From: Proales similis
Taxonomy: Eukaryota > Rotifera > Eurotatoria > Ploima > Proalidae
Direction: 5' to 3'
NCBI GenBank assembly: GCA_019059635.1
Contig: JAGVRJ010000006.1
Location: forward strand, 248,001 to 312,000
DNA: 64,000 nt
Shown here: piece after piece, positions 44,277-56,323 of the stretch
Layout: each line of letters starts with the position of its first letter
Numbering within the stretch: the first letter of the stretch is position 1
Translations under genes and position numbers: made by a program
The notes under the pieces: model-generated
Seen by the model: the letters and a program-made list of their open reading frames with translations, nothing else
What the model was told of the DNA's origin: nothing
Databases searched by the model: none

Positions 44277-44822
44277 GACACAGAGATTTTTCTAAATCTA
44301 TTTGCCAAAAAAGGCCCGAGCGCGCGATTACTCTCAAAGTAAGAAAAGAATTCAAATGATTTAGAAACGAATCAACGCTTCGACTTTAAATTATACGCTC
44401 TCGTCGTCGAGGCGCTAATCGTTATAAACGGCCGCATGTGATCATCATGTCATAATCAACGTTTTATATTTCGATCTTGGCTCGCTCGCTCATCATAAAA
44501 CCCGAGCGGGCTCTTCAAATTTAGACTCAAATATCGCTCCGTCATAATCTAGCTTGTCGAAGTTATTTCTGACACGATAAGACGCCGGTCCACCTTCTAC
44601 ACCTCCCCCTCCTCCTCCTCCTGCTCGATCTTGTATGCTCACTCTTTTCGCATTTCGACCTTTTATTTGATGGCGACAGTCTTGTTCACATTTGCGCCAT
44701 CGAGGGTGTGTGTTTGTCAGCAAATTGCGCTTTTTCCTTTCATTTGATAATTAGCTGCTTTATCATTCGCCTATATAAGGTCTCACTTGTTGTGTAATTA
44801 GAAAAGTCGATTTGAAGAGAAA
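44277..44822. other. Divergent intergenic region, aldo-keto reductase 2/catalase
   Basis: Bidirectional promoter region of about 550 bp. The catalase TATA box is at 44772. A pyrimidine-rich CTCCTCCTCCTCCTGC run is near 44607-44623. No gene. Confidence 0.5.
44772..44778 (+). promoter_or_regulatory. TATA box of catalase
   Basis: TATATAA lies 51 bp upstream of the catalase ATG. About 30 bp after it the sequence TTGTGTAATTAG would be the likely initiation zone, leaving a very short leader. Confidence 0.6.
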
Positions 44823-46669
<1,847 letters not shown>

Positions 46670-47046
46670 AGCGGGAACCAGTCAACCAATTGAGCGTTTT
46701 AGCAGACACTTATTTTGCTTATTTTGAATCGGACAAATAAACAAGCCAACAAGTAATTGACATTTCAGATGGAATCGACGCAAATCAAAACCCCTGAGGC
46801 AAATTAAAATTAAATTGAAAAAAAAAAAAAAACAATCTTCTACACAGCTCTGGTCTCTGATTAGACCCGCCTAGTGTGCACAAATCAACTCGATAAAACA
46901 AACAGCCGAATAAGAGAGCTAGTTTATCTAAAAAACACTGTCGAGTCTGAAATTTTGTTAAATCGCTTGATTCAACTGCTAGAGGCGCATTGGGCTAATT
47001 TTTGGCTTTTTTTAACGGAAAAGTGGCTCTTGCAGCTGAGCAAGAG
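46670..47046. other. Catalase/SHMT convergent 3' region
   Basis: Contains AATAAA at 46736-46741 for catalase and an A-rich run near 46817-46832. No gene is seen. Confidence 0.5.
46736..46741 (+). terminator. Poly(A) signal AATAAA of catalase
   Basis: Canonical hexamer 67 bp after the catalase stop codon. Confidence 0.6.
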
Positions 47047-48568
47047 TTAGAGCTCGTCGAAGCCAGGCATCGGAAATTTGAGCGCAAACGACTCGACCTT
47101 TTGCCTGAGCTCAGTCACTCGGCTGCTGAATTCGGCCTCTTGCAGCTTTAATTTGAAATCCTTGATGCTTTGACTGGCGGCCGCTTTGTTGGCGTCGACT
47201 GCGATCTTGAGCGCCTGATCGATGAAATCGGCCACTTGGACAAAGTCGGCCTCTTTGAAACCACGCGAGGTGAGAGCTGGTGCGCCAATACGAATGCCAC
47301 TCGGAGTGAGGGCGCTCTTGTCGCCCGGACACGTGTTTTTGTTGGTGGCGATCGAGACCTCTTCAAGAATCTTTTCCGCTTTGGCGCCGTTCAAGCCGAC
47401 CGAGCGCATGTCGACCGAGAACAGGTGAACGTCAGTGCCACCTAAACGAGCCAAGTTAGCCATAAGTCGATCGGCGTGCTGCCAGACAGCTTACCGGCCA
47501 CAATCTTGTAGCCTCGTTTCTTGAGCTCTTCACAGGCAGCCTGGCTGTTCTTGATCACCTGGCGTCCGTACTCTTTAAACTCGTCGGTCATTGCCTGTTT
47601 GAGAGCGACAGCGATTGCGCCGATCGCGTTGTTGTGTGGTCTTGAGTTAGACGAATTAGAGTCGCAATTTGTCGCAGTCTTTGCCCATGCACAACTCACC
47701 CGCCCTGAAGGCCAGGGAAGACGGCCTCGTTGATTTTGCGCTCATAGTCGTACATGATCTCTTTGCCGCTCTTGTCGACGCTCTTTAGGCCGCGTCTGAA
47801 GAAGATGAGGGCGGCGCGCGGGCCCCGCAGTGACTTGTGAGTGGTGGTGGTCACAATGTCCGAATATTCGAACGGGTCGGGCACAACCTTGGCTGCGACC
47901 AGGCCCGAAATATGCGCCATGTCGGAGAGTAGGATAGCGCCGACGTCGTCGCAGATTTCCCTGAATCGCTTGTAGTCCAGATTTCGCGAGTAGCAGCTGG
48001 TGCCGGCCACAATGATCTTGGGCCGGAATAGCTTGGCGTCCTCGTGCAGCTTGTCGTAGTCGATTAGACCCGTCTCCTGGTCGATCGTGTAGGGCAGACT
48101 CTCGAAGAACATGGAGGTTGCCGATATCTTCTTGGACGGCGTGTAAAAGCCGTGACTCAGGTGGCCGCCATCAGGCAAGTGAAGACCCATCAGCCGTCCG
48201 TGTGGACCGATCAGTGCGGTGTAGACGGCAAAGTTGGCCGGGCAGCCCGACAGAGCCTGAACGTTCACGCCCCAGTTGGCCTCGTCCAGACCGTAAGCTT
48301 GCAGGGCTCGTTGCTGACACAGAATCTCGACCTGGTCGATGATCTCATTGCCTCCGTAGTATCTGCAGCCCGGATAGCCTTCAGAGTATTTGTTGCTCAA
48401 GCAAGAGCCGAGCGCCTCCAGCACCGCTCGAGTGGTGAAGTTCTCCGAAGCGATCAGCTCGAGGCCCCTCAGCTGCCTTTGCTTTTCCTTCTTTATCAAC
48501 TCGTACATTTCCGGGTCGACTTGGCTCATGGCGCCGTTCAACTGCCGACTCTGCTCGACCTCGCTCAT
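47047..48568 (-). CDS. SHMT1: Serine hydroxymethyltransferase (cytosolic type)
   Basis: PLP enzyme that converts serine and tetrahydrofolate to glycine and methylene-tetrahydrofolate. Three exons. The first, from the ATG at 48568, has [51 protein letters not shown] and DGGHLSHGF, and the PLP-lysine motif [13 protein letters not shown]. Intron 1 splits GG|PHNN and intron 2 splits KIVAG|GTDVHL. Exon 3 ends in [16 protein letters not shown]. No targeting peptide precedes the core, so this reads as the cytosolic form; animals with a single gene can make both forms from alternative starts. About 470 residues, normal for the family. Confidence 0.96.
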
Positions 48569-48958
48569 TTCTGCTTCTTCTTCGCTTCAACTGCAATTGC
48601 AACGCAATCTCAAATCTGTTCAAAATGAACGCATTCAATTTTGTTGGCTAGATTGAGAGAAAAGAGGCGCCGAAATTTGACTGTTTTAATTCGATCAAAC
48701 CGAGTCTGATTATGCACGACACGCCCGCCGAGCGACCCGAAATTTAAAACAGACTTTTAAAATTAAATCACACAACACTGGCCCATTTGATACGCAAACT
48801 GTAGTGAGCGTCTAATTGTGTAGAAGATAATGGGCTTGAAAAAATTGCTGCCTAAATTATCCATTCAGAGCGCTGCTTTTGCCGCTCTGGCCGTCTATTT
48901 CTCACTAAAGTAGTGCAAAGACGCTGTTTGCTGACGGGCGTGTCAGTTGGCGAGAGTT
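48569..48958. other. Spacer between MDH1B and SHMT
   Basis: About 390 bp with the SHMT promoter and the 3' end of the MDH1B-like gene. No gene is seen. Confidence 0.5.
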
Positions 48959-50700
48959 TTATTCAAATCTAACTCGAGGAATGGAGAGCTTGCTCTGAAT
49001 GCCGTCGTCGTTTACATGCTCGCCGTTGTAGCGGTTGGCGATTCGACGCTTCGTGTCCTTTATTTAACAAGAGAGAGAGGGAGAAATTGGTGAAAAGGAG
49101 AACTAGGAGTGCAAGAGCATGCGTGAGCTCACCTGAATGATCTCCTCCAGAACAGAGCTGTGTTTGGCATCGAGTTTGTACTGTGAAGCGATTTCAAATG
49201 TCAACCGTGTGAACTTGACAGGCAGCGATAAAAACAAGTCCTCGGCGACGTTAAAGTGTCCGTTGCAGTTGACAATGGCCGAGTAGAAAAAGTCCTCGTT
49301 GAATGTGGGCGAGCACCACATTTGCACGATCTTGAGCACCGACTGCGCAAACAAGAGAACAGGCGGTCGTCTCGTTTTCTCGCTAATCTCGCTCTCTGCA
49401 GACAAGTCACAATTGAAAAGCTGCACCGATTTGGATATCGGACATAATCGGACACTTGCCTTTATTGAGAACCTGCGCGAGATAGTCCTTGCGCAGCCAG
49501 TCTTTATCGGCCACTATTTGAACCAAATTGAGCCAATGGGTGTTGGGTCGAGCCCAGACAGCTCCGTCGTAGCTGGTCACTCGGCCATGAGTCAAATCGA
49601 TTAAACACGCGTCTTCTATGCCCTGGCCCAGAGCAAGCACGTTTCGAATGTGTCCTGAGTTGACGTTCAAACGGCGGGCAAGCACCGACTTGGCCAGCAT
49701 CTCATCGTAGAGCGAGTTGCCGATCACGCTCTTGTGCGGGTCTCTCACTCTCAGATGTTTGCTGAACTCGTTCACGATCGCACAAGTCTCTCGGTGACTC
49801 AGGTATGGACTAATGAGAATTTTGGCCGACGGCTTGGCGTGCTCCTCAACCGCTTTGGCCAGACGTTCGTACGGGTTCCTCAGCCGCCTTGCCGCGCCCA
49901 TCCTCTCTACTTCTTCGAGCTCGTCCATAAGAATGATGAGATCACACGACTCGAACGCCTCAGACTCGTCCGACAATATTTGAATCGAACGAACCCGAGG
50001 CGAGGCCAAGTCTTGCAGCTCTAGCTGAAGCGCTCGCAGCTCGTCGTTCTCTTCTAGTTGATTCAACAGACGCAGTTCAATCTCGCCTCCTGAGAAATTG
50101 GTCGAGTTGAGCAGACCGCTGACAACGTAATAAAATGCCACACTCAGCGGATTTGAGACTGTAATGACAAACGGGTCACGATTGGCCTCGAGCTCCTTTA
50201 GCTCGGCTTGTGTTGAATCGAACTCGCTCTTGTTCTCGCTGCTTATGTTCTTTAGCTCTTCGGTCTGCAGCTCACTCACAAAGCCGTAGTAGTCGCGGGC
50301 GTATTCTTGAAAGTCGTTCGCGTCGCCGATCAGCATTCCTCTGCTGCCACGTTCGACCAGCTCGCGCCAAATTATGGGCGATTTAGAATGTTTCCATCCA
50401 CTTTTGGCACATGTCTCCTGCAGCCAAATCTGAACCAAACAAAAAAATAAAACTGAGCACAACACGCAATCTAGTCGAGCAACGAACTGAGAACCCACAT
50501 TCCAATCTGCAGTGTCTTTGACAATCTTGTGAACGCTGAAGCTGGGCAGACTTCTTTCCAGCTTGTGGGCGAGCAGCTCTGCCTTGGCAAAGTGCGGACA
50601 GTCTGATTTGCCTGGAAATAATCAAAATTTTGTGAAAAAGTTTCATTTCATTATCACGACCGTCCAACAACAGCTTACCAGCGATTACAAATCTGGCCAT
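48959..50700 (-). CDS. MDH1B: MDH1B-like (putative malate dehydrogenase 1B)
   Basis: Member of the lactate/malate dehydrogenase superfamily with an N-terminal extension; enzyme activity of MDH1B is not established. Exon 1 gives MARFVIAG, exon 2 SDCPHFAKAELLAHKL, and exon 3 SGWKHSKSPIIWRELVERG, all characteristic of MDH1B. In the Rossmann part are NPLSVAFYYVVSGLL, LQDLASPRVRSIQIL and FESCDLIILMDELEE. The C-terminal part continues through SGHIRNVLALGQG, a short helical exon with VQMWCSPTFNEDFF, and a last exon ending SIPRVRF. The third intron starts with GC at 49459 (GC-AG, 64 nt). In mammals the gene is expressed in ciliated and sperm cells. Five exons, four introns. Confidence 0.88.
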
Positions 50701-51112
50701 TGCCGATTTTTATTTTTACTTGCTTTGCTAGCTCATTTTTCCAGCTCATGTTCGACAACACAAACTTTTCGGGCGTCATGGAAACCATTCGGGTTCATGT
50801 CGTTTAATAATATGACCTGAGATAAAGCTTGACTAATTCTGCCTTCTTTGGCTATCGCCGGATAGGCGGCTCTTCGCTGTCGTTCGTTGCACTCAGCTGT
50901 CACACGTCAATATCTATTGCAGCTAAGCGCTTTAATCTTATTAAAAGTCGAGCTGGCGCTTGCAAATCTGACTTTTGCTTATTCTAATTACATCATGTAC
51001 AGTATTTTAAGCACGTGATGCAACGATAAAAATTCGAGATAAATTTATGCTACGTCGAGCGCCATTCTAACACAGCTTAAATCCGAATCATCTAGAACAA
51101 GAGAAGTGAGAA
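50701..51112. other. Divergent intergenic region, MDH1B/aldo-keto reductase 3
   Basis: About 410 bp, AT-rich toward 50940-51080. Likely contains both promoters. No gene is seen. Confidence 0.5.
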
Positions 51113-52380
51113 ATGGCCAACAAGAGCATCAAGTTGAATGACGATAGCCAACTGCCACTAGTCGGTCTTGGCACTTGGAATGTGAGAATTCTCTGAACAG
51201 TTCGGATTTAATGTGCTTGCCTCTTATTTTGCTCTAAAATAGACATGTGATGACAAACAGAAACTGATCGAGGCCGTAAAGCACGCACTTCGAGTCGGCT
51301 ATCGTCACATTGACACTGGTGAGTTGAAAGGGCAGACGTTCGATGAAGATTAAAATCGATCGATTATTCAAGCTATGCTCTACGACTGCGAGGACGCAAT
51401 AGGGCAAGCACTTGAAGAGGCAATCGCCGAATCTAATGGAGCTCTGAAGCGAGAAGACGTTTTCATCGTCAGCAAAGTATGGAACACCAATCATAGTCGA
51501 GAACGAGCGAGAAAAAGCCTGGAGCAGACTTTGGCCGACCTTCGTGTCGACTATGTCGATCTCTTCCTTGTTCACTGGCCGATGGGCTTCAAAGAAGGCG
51601 ACGAAAAGTTTCCAAAGGACGAGCAAGGTAAAATGATTTACTCAGACGTGGACTATCTGGAGACCTGGGCTGTAAGTGTTGTTATCGATCTCAAGCAAAA
51701 TTGCTTCTGACTGATGCCGGTCTAATGGTCTTAATGGTGTTCTCTTCAAGGCACTTGAGCAGTTCCAGCGCGAAGGAAAGGCCAAGTCAATCGGAGTGAG
51801 CAACTTCAATATCAGCCAGCTGAAACGCCTGATGGAAAACAGCCAGACTGTGCCGGCTAATAATCAGATAGAAATCAATCCGTACGTGCAAAACGACAAT
51901 CTGGTCGAGTTCTGTCAAAAGAATGGCATCGTTGTCTCAGCTTACGCGCCGATTGGTGCCGGTGCGCAATACGAGTAAGGAAATAATTGAATTCTTTCAC
52001 TCTGGTTTCGAAATTCTCAAACCATCTCAATCGCCAGGGCGCACCCGGAGCTGAAGCCTATCCTCGAGAACGAGACCATCCTGCGTCTGGCCGAGAAACA
52101 TCACAAAACGCCGGCGCAGATCTGCATCCGGTGGGGTCTGCAGCGGAACTTGGTCATGCTGCCAAAGAGCGTCACTCCACATCGCATCGAACAGAACCTG
52201 AACGTGTTCGACTTTGAGCTCTCAAGCGAGGACATGGCCGAAATAAAGGCGCTGGAGAAGGGCGTGCGAGTCTACGGTCTGCCACAGTAAGTCACAGCAA
52301 TATTGCCCCATTCAGTTCCTAAGTAATGTTTCGTTTCTAGCTTGTCAGACCACCCTTTCTATCCTTTCAACGAGTATTAG
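51113..52380 (+). CDS. Aldo-keto reductase 3
   Basis: NADPH-dependent aldo-keto reductase. Six exons from the ATG at 51113: LPLVGLGTWN; then ALRVGYRHIDT; then AMLYDCEDAIGQALEEAI with FIVSKVWNT and LVHWPMGFKEGD; then KAKSIGVSNFNISQLKRLM and INPYVQNDNLVEFCQ; then HPELKPILENETILRLA, PAQICIRWGLQRN, LPKSVTPHRIEQNLNVFDFEL; and a last short exon ending DHPFYPFNEY. The tetrad Asp, Tyr, Lys and His is present. It shares SVTPxRIEQN and the PFYPF tail with reductases 1 and 2, but has more introns and is clearly older in divergence. The conventional AWIYxNE at the tyrosine is here AMLYDCE. Confidence 0.92.
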
Positions 52381-52515
52381 GACCATTTAAGTAAATTGTT
52401 TCAGCGCAGTATTCTGCCCTTTTTTTTTATGAAACAATAACGAGCAAGCAAAAAATGCAATTTGATGAGGTCAATCAGGTGCTAATTAATTTACACTGAA
52501 TGATGGTTGCATGCG

Positions 52516-53336
52516 TCACGGCTGAGTCCAAGCTCGCTTCCATTCATGATATTCATGCAGGAGATTGTCGAGCGGAGGCTGGGCCAGACCGCGAGCCTTG
52601 CGAATTGAGTCGGTCAACGCCATGGCGCGCTTCATGTGTCTGGAGAGCTCGAATTTCTGCCTCTGTTCTTCTCGGCTCATCTGATCCAGAGGCGGCAATT
52701 GGTCCGCTTGCCTTCTATTCTGCTCACTGAACTTGTTCGCAGGTAGATTGCCTCTGGCCAGTCTTTGCTTGCTTATTTCCGGATGCATCGGATAGAGCTC
52801 TTCGATCAGATGATCGTTGTATGCGTTCAGCATCGCATAGCCACCGTCCTCGGACAGCAGAGTGCTGAAAGTCAGATCGAGCTCAAAGTATTCATCTCTG
52901 GCCCTGGACGGTGTTCGCTCCACACACTCATCGCTCGCCTCACTGACTCGTCTCAATTTCCGCTCGAATTTCTCGAACGATTTCTCTCTGAATGTTGATG
53001 TCGGCGAACTACTTGTACTCTGCGACTGCGTCGATTCAGCCGGGCTGGATTCGGTTTGGCTTGACCCGTCCGCGCTCTTGTCATTTAGCAAAACAAGCAG
53101 TGACTTGTTCCCGAGCGTCCTCACCCTCGGCTTGTCAATAGGCGGCAGCCGCACAGCTCTCACTCGCTCTTGTGCGTTCGTGCGTGTTCGCTTCTCGGCT
53201 ATTGGCGGCAGCTTGAGCAAGTTGGAACGATTCAAAGTTCGAATTGAATTCATCGCGCTGCAAGTCTTTAGAGCCCAGTCGTGAAATGGTTGCGCTGCTT
53301 TGTTAATGTTCTTTTCGGCTTTTCTCCTCCTGTTGT

Positions 53337-53372
<36 letters not shown>

Positions 53373-53394
53373 CTACGTCTGCTATTATTCTCAT
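52516..53394 (-). CDS. Uncharacterised basic protein with LPP[I/L] motifs
   Basis: One open frame of 292 codons, or 245 if it begins at the second ATG (53253). The longer start adds an (Glu-Arg)n stretch that is just the translation of a CT/GA microsatellite at 53340-53370, so I favour the later start. I recognise no domain. The protein has three similar short motifs, KLPPIAEKR, RLPPIDKPR and QLPPLDQMS, a Ser/Thr/Gln-rich middle, a predicted helical part (FEKFERKLRRVSEAS), and a C-terminal charged helix (EEQRQKFELSRHMKRAMAL). Repeated LPPI-type motifs would suit a docking protein, but that is only a guess. No introns are seen. Confidence 0.5.
53340..53371 (+). repeat. (TC)n microsatellite
   Basis: About 30 bp of TC dinucleotides, read on the minus strand as GA. 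It overlaps the first codons of the uncharacterised gene if its longer start is used. Confidence 0.9.
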
Positions 53395-53813
53395 TTAATC
53401 TAACGATCATTGCCTGACAGCTTGCATGTCTCGTCTCGAATGTAGAGGGCTCAAGGGCATTAAAGGGCAAAGGTGCAGTTCTGATGCTCGAGTTTGAAAA
53501 GTCAATTTAAATTGCGAGGAATTAGACATCTTTCAAGTCAACTTGATTAGACTAAGTGCTCAGACGCGAGCGAGTCAGGCAAGCGCAGCCACCACCACCA
53601 ACTGTCACCAAAGACATTTCAATCAAGCGGCCTTTTTAATTGCGCTGCATGCGATCTATTCTCAATTGAATTTAAGAAATAAATTACCAACTTGGTTTGA
53701 GACCGGCGCTAGAGCTGCTCTCCGAATGAAAGCTATTTCGCTTCGGCGCGAGCTATTTCGTTCGTTTTTTAAATCCCGCTCAAAAAATTTGAGAAATCCA
53801 GACGGTTTATTTT
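53395..53813. other. Spacer between the uncharacterised gene and the TANGO2-like gene
   Basis: About 420 bp, AT-rich, with no recognisable gene. Confidence 0.5.
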
Positions 53814-54984
53814 CTAAAGAGCGAAAAAAACAAACAGGCCAACGAAAAGGAAGCAGGAGCTTAATTGGAAGCCAGCAGCACTGTTGCCGGCAAGAGGGCG
53901 AATTTTGAAGCTGAAATGGTTCATGGTCCATTGGGAAAAGTCAGTCGCTGGGTCGCTGTTCAGGGTCAGATTGTACTCGAAATAGTCCACGTTGTCTTCA
54001 AAGTCGACCAGAATCAAAGTGCTGGTGCGCGAGCGAGCATTCTTCCAGTAAGTGCCGTAGTCGGCGTTCACACTGCTCACGCCTCGCACGCTCGCCTCGT
54101 TGTCAGTGCGCATGAACGAGGCGAGCACCGGGTCCGGATAGTTGGCGGTCTTGTTCTGCAGCAGCTCGTCGAACATGGCCTTCACCAGACGCTCCTTATC
54201 GGCAGAGGCGGCGAACTCGCTCAGTATTCGCTTGAATATCGCTTCACCGTTGACGACCTTTAAAAAGGGACGTTGTGGATCACTGTTTGAAATTGAAAAC
54301 ACAAATTCGCTCGTCTCGTCGTCCTGATTCAAGCGACTGAACGGCTCCGTGCTGTTGTTGTTCAAATAGAACAGCGAATAGGTGCCGTTCAGTTGGGAGC
54401 GAGCCGCGTACAAGTAGTTAAAGGGCATGAAATCGGCTTTTATTTCGTCCAAATGAGCGAGATAGGCTTCGGGCGAGGGCCACGACGAGTTCTGAAGGCC
54501 GATCGGAGCGACTATTCCGCGCGAGTAATTGGAGCTGCGACTGGTCGGCTGCATGAAGAACAACAAATTGCCCAAGTTGCCGAGCTCGTTGATACCTTCG
54601 ATCGCGTGTGTCAAACTCGCGTCGCCATGAGAAGAAGAGTTGATTACCGAGCCAAGTGCTGTAGTAATGTGGTGGAGCTCCGTTGGCCACGTCCAGAGCA
54701 CCGTACACGCAGATGTTGAACGGCGCAGGCAGGGCGCTCTGGTCGCACTGGTCACGTCGATGGAACCGAGCGAACGGGCTTTCGGGAGATCTGGGCGGCC
54801 ATGCGCCCGCCGGCAACGTGCTCCTGTAAACATTCTCGTCTCTGTTGTTGGCAAACACAAGCTTGTAGCCGCTGTTTGCTCTGCTCGGCGATGAGCCGCA
54901 CGAGTTCAAGCAGAAGAAAGAAGTGCAAGCCCAACATTGCCCAACGGCCAATGCGACCAGCACGCAAATGAGAAAATGCGACAT
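53814..54984 (-). CDS. Exported TANGO2/NRDE-family protein with GPI-type tail
   Basis: Two exons joined TWLG|INELGNLG by an intron of about 50 nt (donor near 54645). From the ATG at 54984 the protein opens with a signal peptide (MSHFLICVLVALAVGQ) followed by CWA|CTSFF. Then comes the family signature LVFANNRDENVYR, then GLGNLL-like and NYSRGIVAPIGLQ blocks, LNGTYSLF, and the C-terminal block YGTYWKNARSRTSTLILVDF. This is the NRDE/TANGO2 fold, whose members normally begin Met-Cys and are cytosolic or mitochondrial. Here the family cysteine would become residue 1 after signal cleavage. The end is small residues (GNSAAG) then a hydrophobic tail FLFVGLFVFFAL with no charged end, typical of a GPI-anchor signal. 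About 10 N-glycosylation sites fit export. Confidence 0.82.
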
Positions 54985-56323
54985 TTTTTGCTTCGTACCT
55001 TTTAAAGGCAGTTTGCTGCTCGCCAAAGTATTTAAGGCCCTCACTTGTCGAGATCAAAGGTTGCAATAAAAGGAGGCGAGCCAAGGCATCATGTTCTCTG
55101 CATGCATTGTTCAGATTGCGAACGATCAAGCAGCATATACTTGAAATGTCAGTTTTATTAGCTTTGGCCGCCGCTTTCTTTTATCTATCGCGCTTGTGGC
55201 CAATTAGAACGAGAAAGGATTGCTCTCTTTCGCTTATTATTCAAGCGGGCCTCTGCGCGGCCAACAGAGTCAGCGAATGGGCCCTTTGGAATGCTCAAGA
55301 CGAGCTGCTCAGTTAGATTGTCTTGCGAATAGACCGATCGCCCTCTCTCTGTGGCTATCGGGCGCCTGAATCGTCTTTCCGACGAACTTGTCCCTGACTC
55401 CCTGAGACTGAGTCTTCTGACTGAGCGGAAATACCCTTGAATCCCCCTGCTTCTTTTTCTATTCACTTCTTATCCAACTAGAACGGCCAGCAGACCTAAG
55501 CTGGTCTTGTTCAAGAGTTTACAAGAGGCACCGATGTTTGTCTGTTTGATTGACGCCGTTTTAGTTTGGATCTGATCGGAGATGAGACCTGCATCTCTTT
55601 CTCTCTCGGCCTTTATATGTTGTGCATTTGCCCACGAGTCCCACAAGCTGAGTTTGTTGCCTCTTAATCTACATGTGGCTATGAACAAACATATGAAAAC
55701 GACGAAATCTACTCGGCTAAACGAGTCAAAGGAGAAACGTGCCGGACTCGGTGTCACTGCCGCTGTTGCCTTTAAATAGCTTGTAGCTGGCAAAGAGATG
55801 CATAGCTGACTCCCCGTGAAGTAAAAGCGAAAAAAAAAAGCCAGAACGTAGGAGCGGCAACTGCTGCTACTGCTGAGTTATAAATCATCGCCTCACAGTC
55901 ACATCTGGCCCTTTATTGGGTGAAAATGAGGCAGCTCTCATAGCCGGTGTTGGCATTTGAAATCAAAAACACGAAAAAAACGAACAAATTTAATCCGGAA
56001 CGATGTGTGTGTGTGTGTGTGTGTGAAGGCGCTCGCTGTCTCATTTACTCTCTCGCTCTCACTGCCGCATTCATTTGGCCGTCAAGTGGCAACAAGCGCC
56101 TGAATCAGGGCCGATGTTGCCTAACTGGTTAAGCTTGACTGAGAGAGAAAGCGAGCGATAATTGAAGCGCGAGCAGCCAGAAATCTGCTTATTCGCTCTT
56201 GCAAGTCACTCGGATTCAAGGCCCACGAGCGTCATATTTAAAGCGCCCACACTCGGCAGCTCTCTCACTTTCTGTTGTTGTAATCGTCTTGTTTCATCCG
56301 TTTAAAGAAAGGAAAATAGCGAA
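54985..56323. other. Long divergent intergenic region
   Basis: About 1.3 kb between the TANGO2-like gene (-) and the first SLC6 gene (+). It has an A run near 55830-55839 and a (GT)n microsatellite at about 56004-56024. A TATTTAAA at about 56233-56240 is a possible core promoter for SLC6. No coding frame is supported. Confidence 0.5.
56004..56024 (+). repeat. (GT)n microsatellite
   Basis: About ten GT units. Confidence 0.9.

Noticed and set aside
54418-54650. Continuation of TANGO2-like exon 1 past the splice donor
   Set aside because: The frame remains open but loses family similarity. Splicing to GINELGNLG in another frame restores it.
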